From Crotophaga sulcirostris (taxonomy: Eukaryota > Chordata > Aves > Cuculiformes > Crotophagidae), in assembly GCA_013397455.1 (NCBI GenBank), contig VYZB01000146.1, forward strand, positions 52,411 through 116,410: a stretch of DNA of 64,000 nt. The letters are read 5' to 3'. This document shows positions 63,127-64,000 of the stretch, one piece after another (within the stretch, counting starts at the first letter, position 1; every line of letters starts with the position of its first letter). The position numbers were made by a program, and so were the translations under genes. Under the pieces are notes generated by a model. The model made no database searches, was not told where the DNA came from, and saw only the letters and a list, made by a program, of their open reading frames with translations.

Positions 63127-64000
63127 AAATCACAGAATCATACAAGGGCTTAGGTTGGAGGGGACATTAAAGATCACCGAGTTCTGATCCCCCTGCCACG
63201 CGTGGGAACACCTTCCACTAGACCAGGCTGCTCAAAGCCTCAGTCAACCTGGCCTTAAACCCTTCCAGGGAGGGGGCATCCACAGCTTCCCTGGGCAACT
63301 TGCTCCCGTGCCTCACCACCCTCACAGTAAAAGATTTCCTCCTAATATCTAGTCTAAATCTCTCCTCTTTCAGCTTAAAACTGTTACTCCTCATCCTATC
63401 ACTGCACTCCCTGATAAAGAGCCCCTCACCAGCTTTCCTGTAGGCCCCCTTTAATTACTGGAAGGCTGCTATAAGGCCTCCCCAGAGTCTTCTCTTCCCT
63501 AGGCTAAATGAGCCTAGCTCTCTCAGCCTGTCCTTGTACGGGAGGTGTTCCAGCCCTCTGATCATCTTCGTGGCCCTCCTCTGGCCTCATTCTAACATAT
63601 GTATGTCCTTCCTGTGCTGAGGACTCCAGAACCAAACGCAGTACTCCAGGTGAGGTCTCATGAGAGCAGAGTAGAGGGGCAGAATCACCTCCCTTGATCT
63701 GTTGGTTACACTTCTTATGATGCAGCCCAGGATAAAATTGGCCGCCTGGGCTGCTGGCTAACGTTGAGCTTCTCATCCACCAGCATGCCCAGCCCCTTCT
63801 CTGCAGGGCTACTCTCAAATCCGTTCTCTCCCCAGCCTCTAATTCTACTTGGGATTGCGCTGACCCAAGTGCTGGACCTTGCACTTGGCCTTCTTGAACT
63901 TCATGAGGTCAGCACAGGTCCACCTCTCAAGACTGCCAAAGTCCCTCTGGATGACATCTCCTCTCTCCAGTGTGTCAACCCCACCATACAGCTTGGTGTT
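63127..64000 (-). mobile_element. CR1 retrotransposon, over 870 bp, runs off the right edge
   Basis: Reverse-oriented CR1 with its 3' end (ATGATTCTGTGATT read on the minus strand) at 63127 and the conserved CCCCTCCAACCTAAG block. It continues through ORF2 C-terminal sequence and is uninterrupted to the end of the window, so the true length is unknown. It is GC-richer than its surroundings (CCACGCGTGGG near 63196) and belongs to a different subfamily from the TATCACAG copies. Confidence 0.93.

Noticed and set aside
63504..63884. 126-codon minus-strand open frame as a gene
   Set aside because: It lies wholly inside the CR1 copy and is not in the frame that reads as CR1 protein.

Overview
This is a 64 kb piece of vertebrate nuclear DNA, almost certainly from a bird. 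The interspersed repeats are mainly CR1-type non-LTR retrotransposons in both orientations, with the 3' ends typical of avian CR1 (short tandem ends built on ATTCTATG or TATCACAG). Unique DNA is AT-rich, coding sequence is sparse and split by GT-AG introns, and a few very old MIR-like SINE remnants are present. There are no bacterial-type operons, CRISPR arrays, rRNA or tRNA genes that I can see.

The window holds one recognisable protein-coding gene, on the minus strand: CNST, encoding consortin, a trans-Golgi network membrane protein that sorts connexins and is also classed as a protein phosphatase 1 regulatory subunit. I rebuilt its full coding sequence by hand from ten coding exons between 58192 (ATG) and 28093 (TAG). 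Every junction is GT-AG and every phase agrees. The exon lengths sum to 2160 nt, giving 719 residues, close to the roughly 725 of human consortin as I recall it. The exons include 22-nt and 31-nt micro-exons. The ATG exon is preceded by 50 nt of transcribed sequence and a splice acceptor, so the gene continues to the right. A possible further upstream exon lies near 60852-60905.

Layout, left to right: 1-28092 is intergenic DNA plus the CNST 3' UTR, with four 3'-truncated CR1 copies (3413, 6676, 11289, 12503), an old CR1 at 22376, MIR-like remnants and one small CpG-dense patch near 11110-11255. From 28093 to 58242 is the CNST body. From 58243 to 64000 is CNST intron or upstream DNA, holding a GAAA microsatellite, a 1.1 kb CR1 relic and a young-looking CR1 that runs off the right edge. 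No CpG-island promoter is visible, so the main CNST promoter probably lies beyond position 64000. In human the divergent TFB2M gene shares that position and SCCPDH lies downstream of CNST; neither is recognisable here.

I found no evidence of an undescribed multi-gene system. The observations most worth checking are the in-frame candidate upstream coding exon, the paired PP1-docking motifs on one exon, the TPR-like hairpin split across three exons, and the isolated CpG-rich patch.
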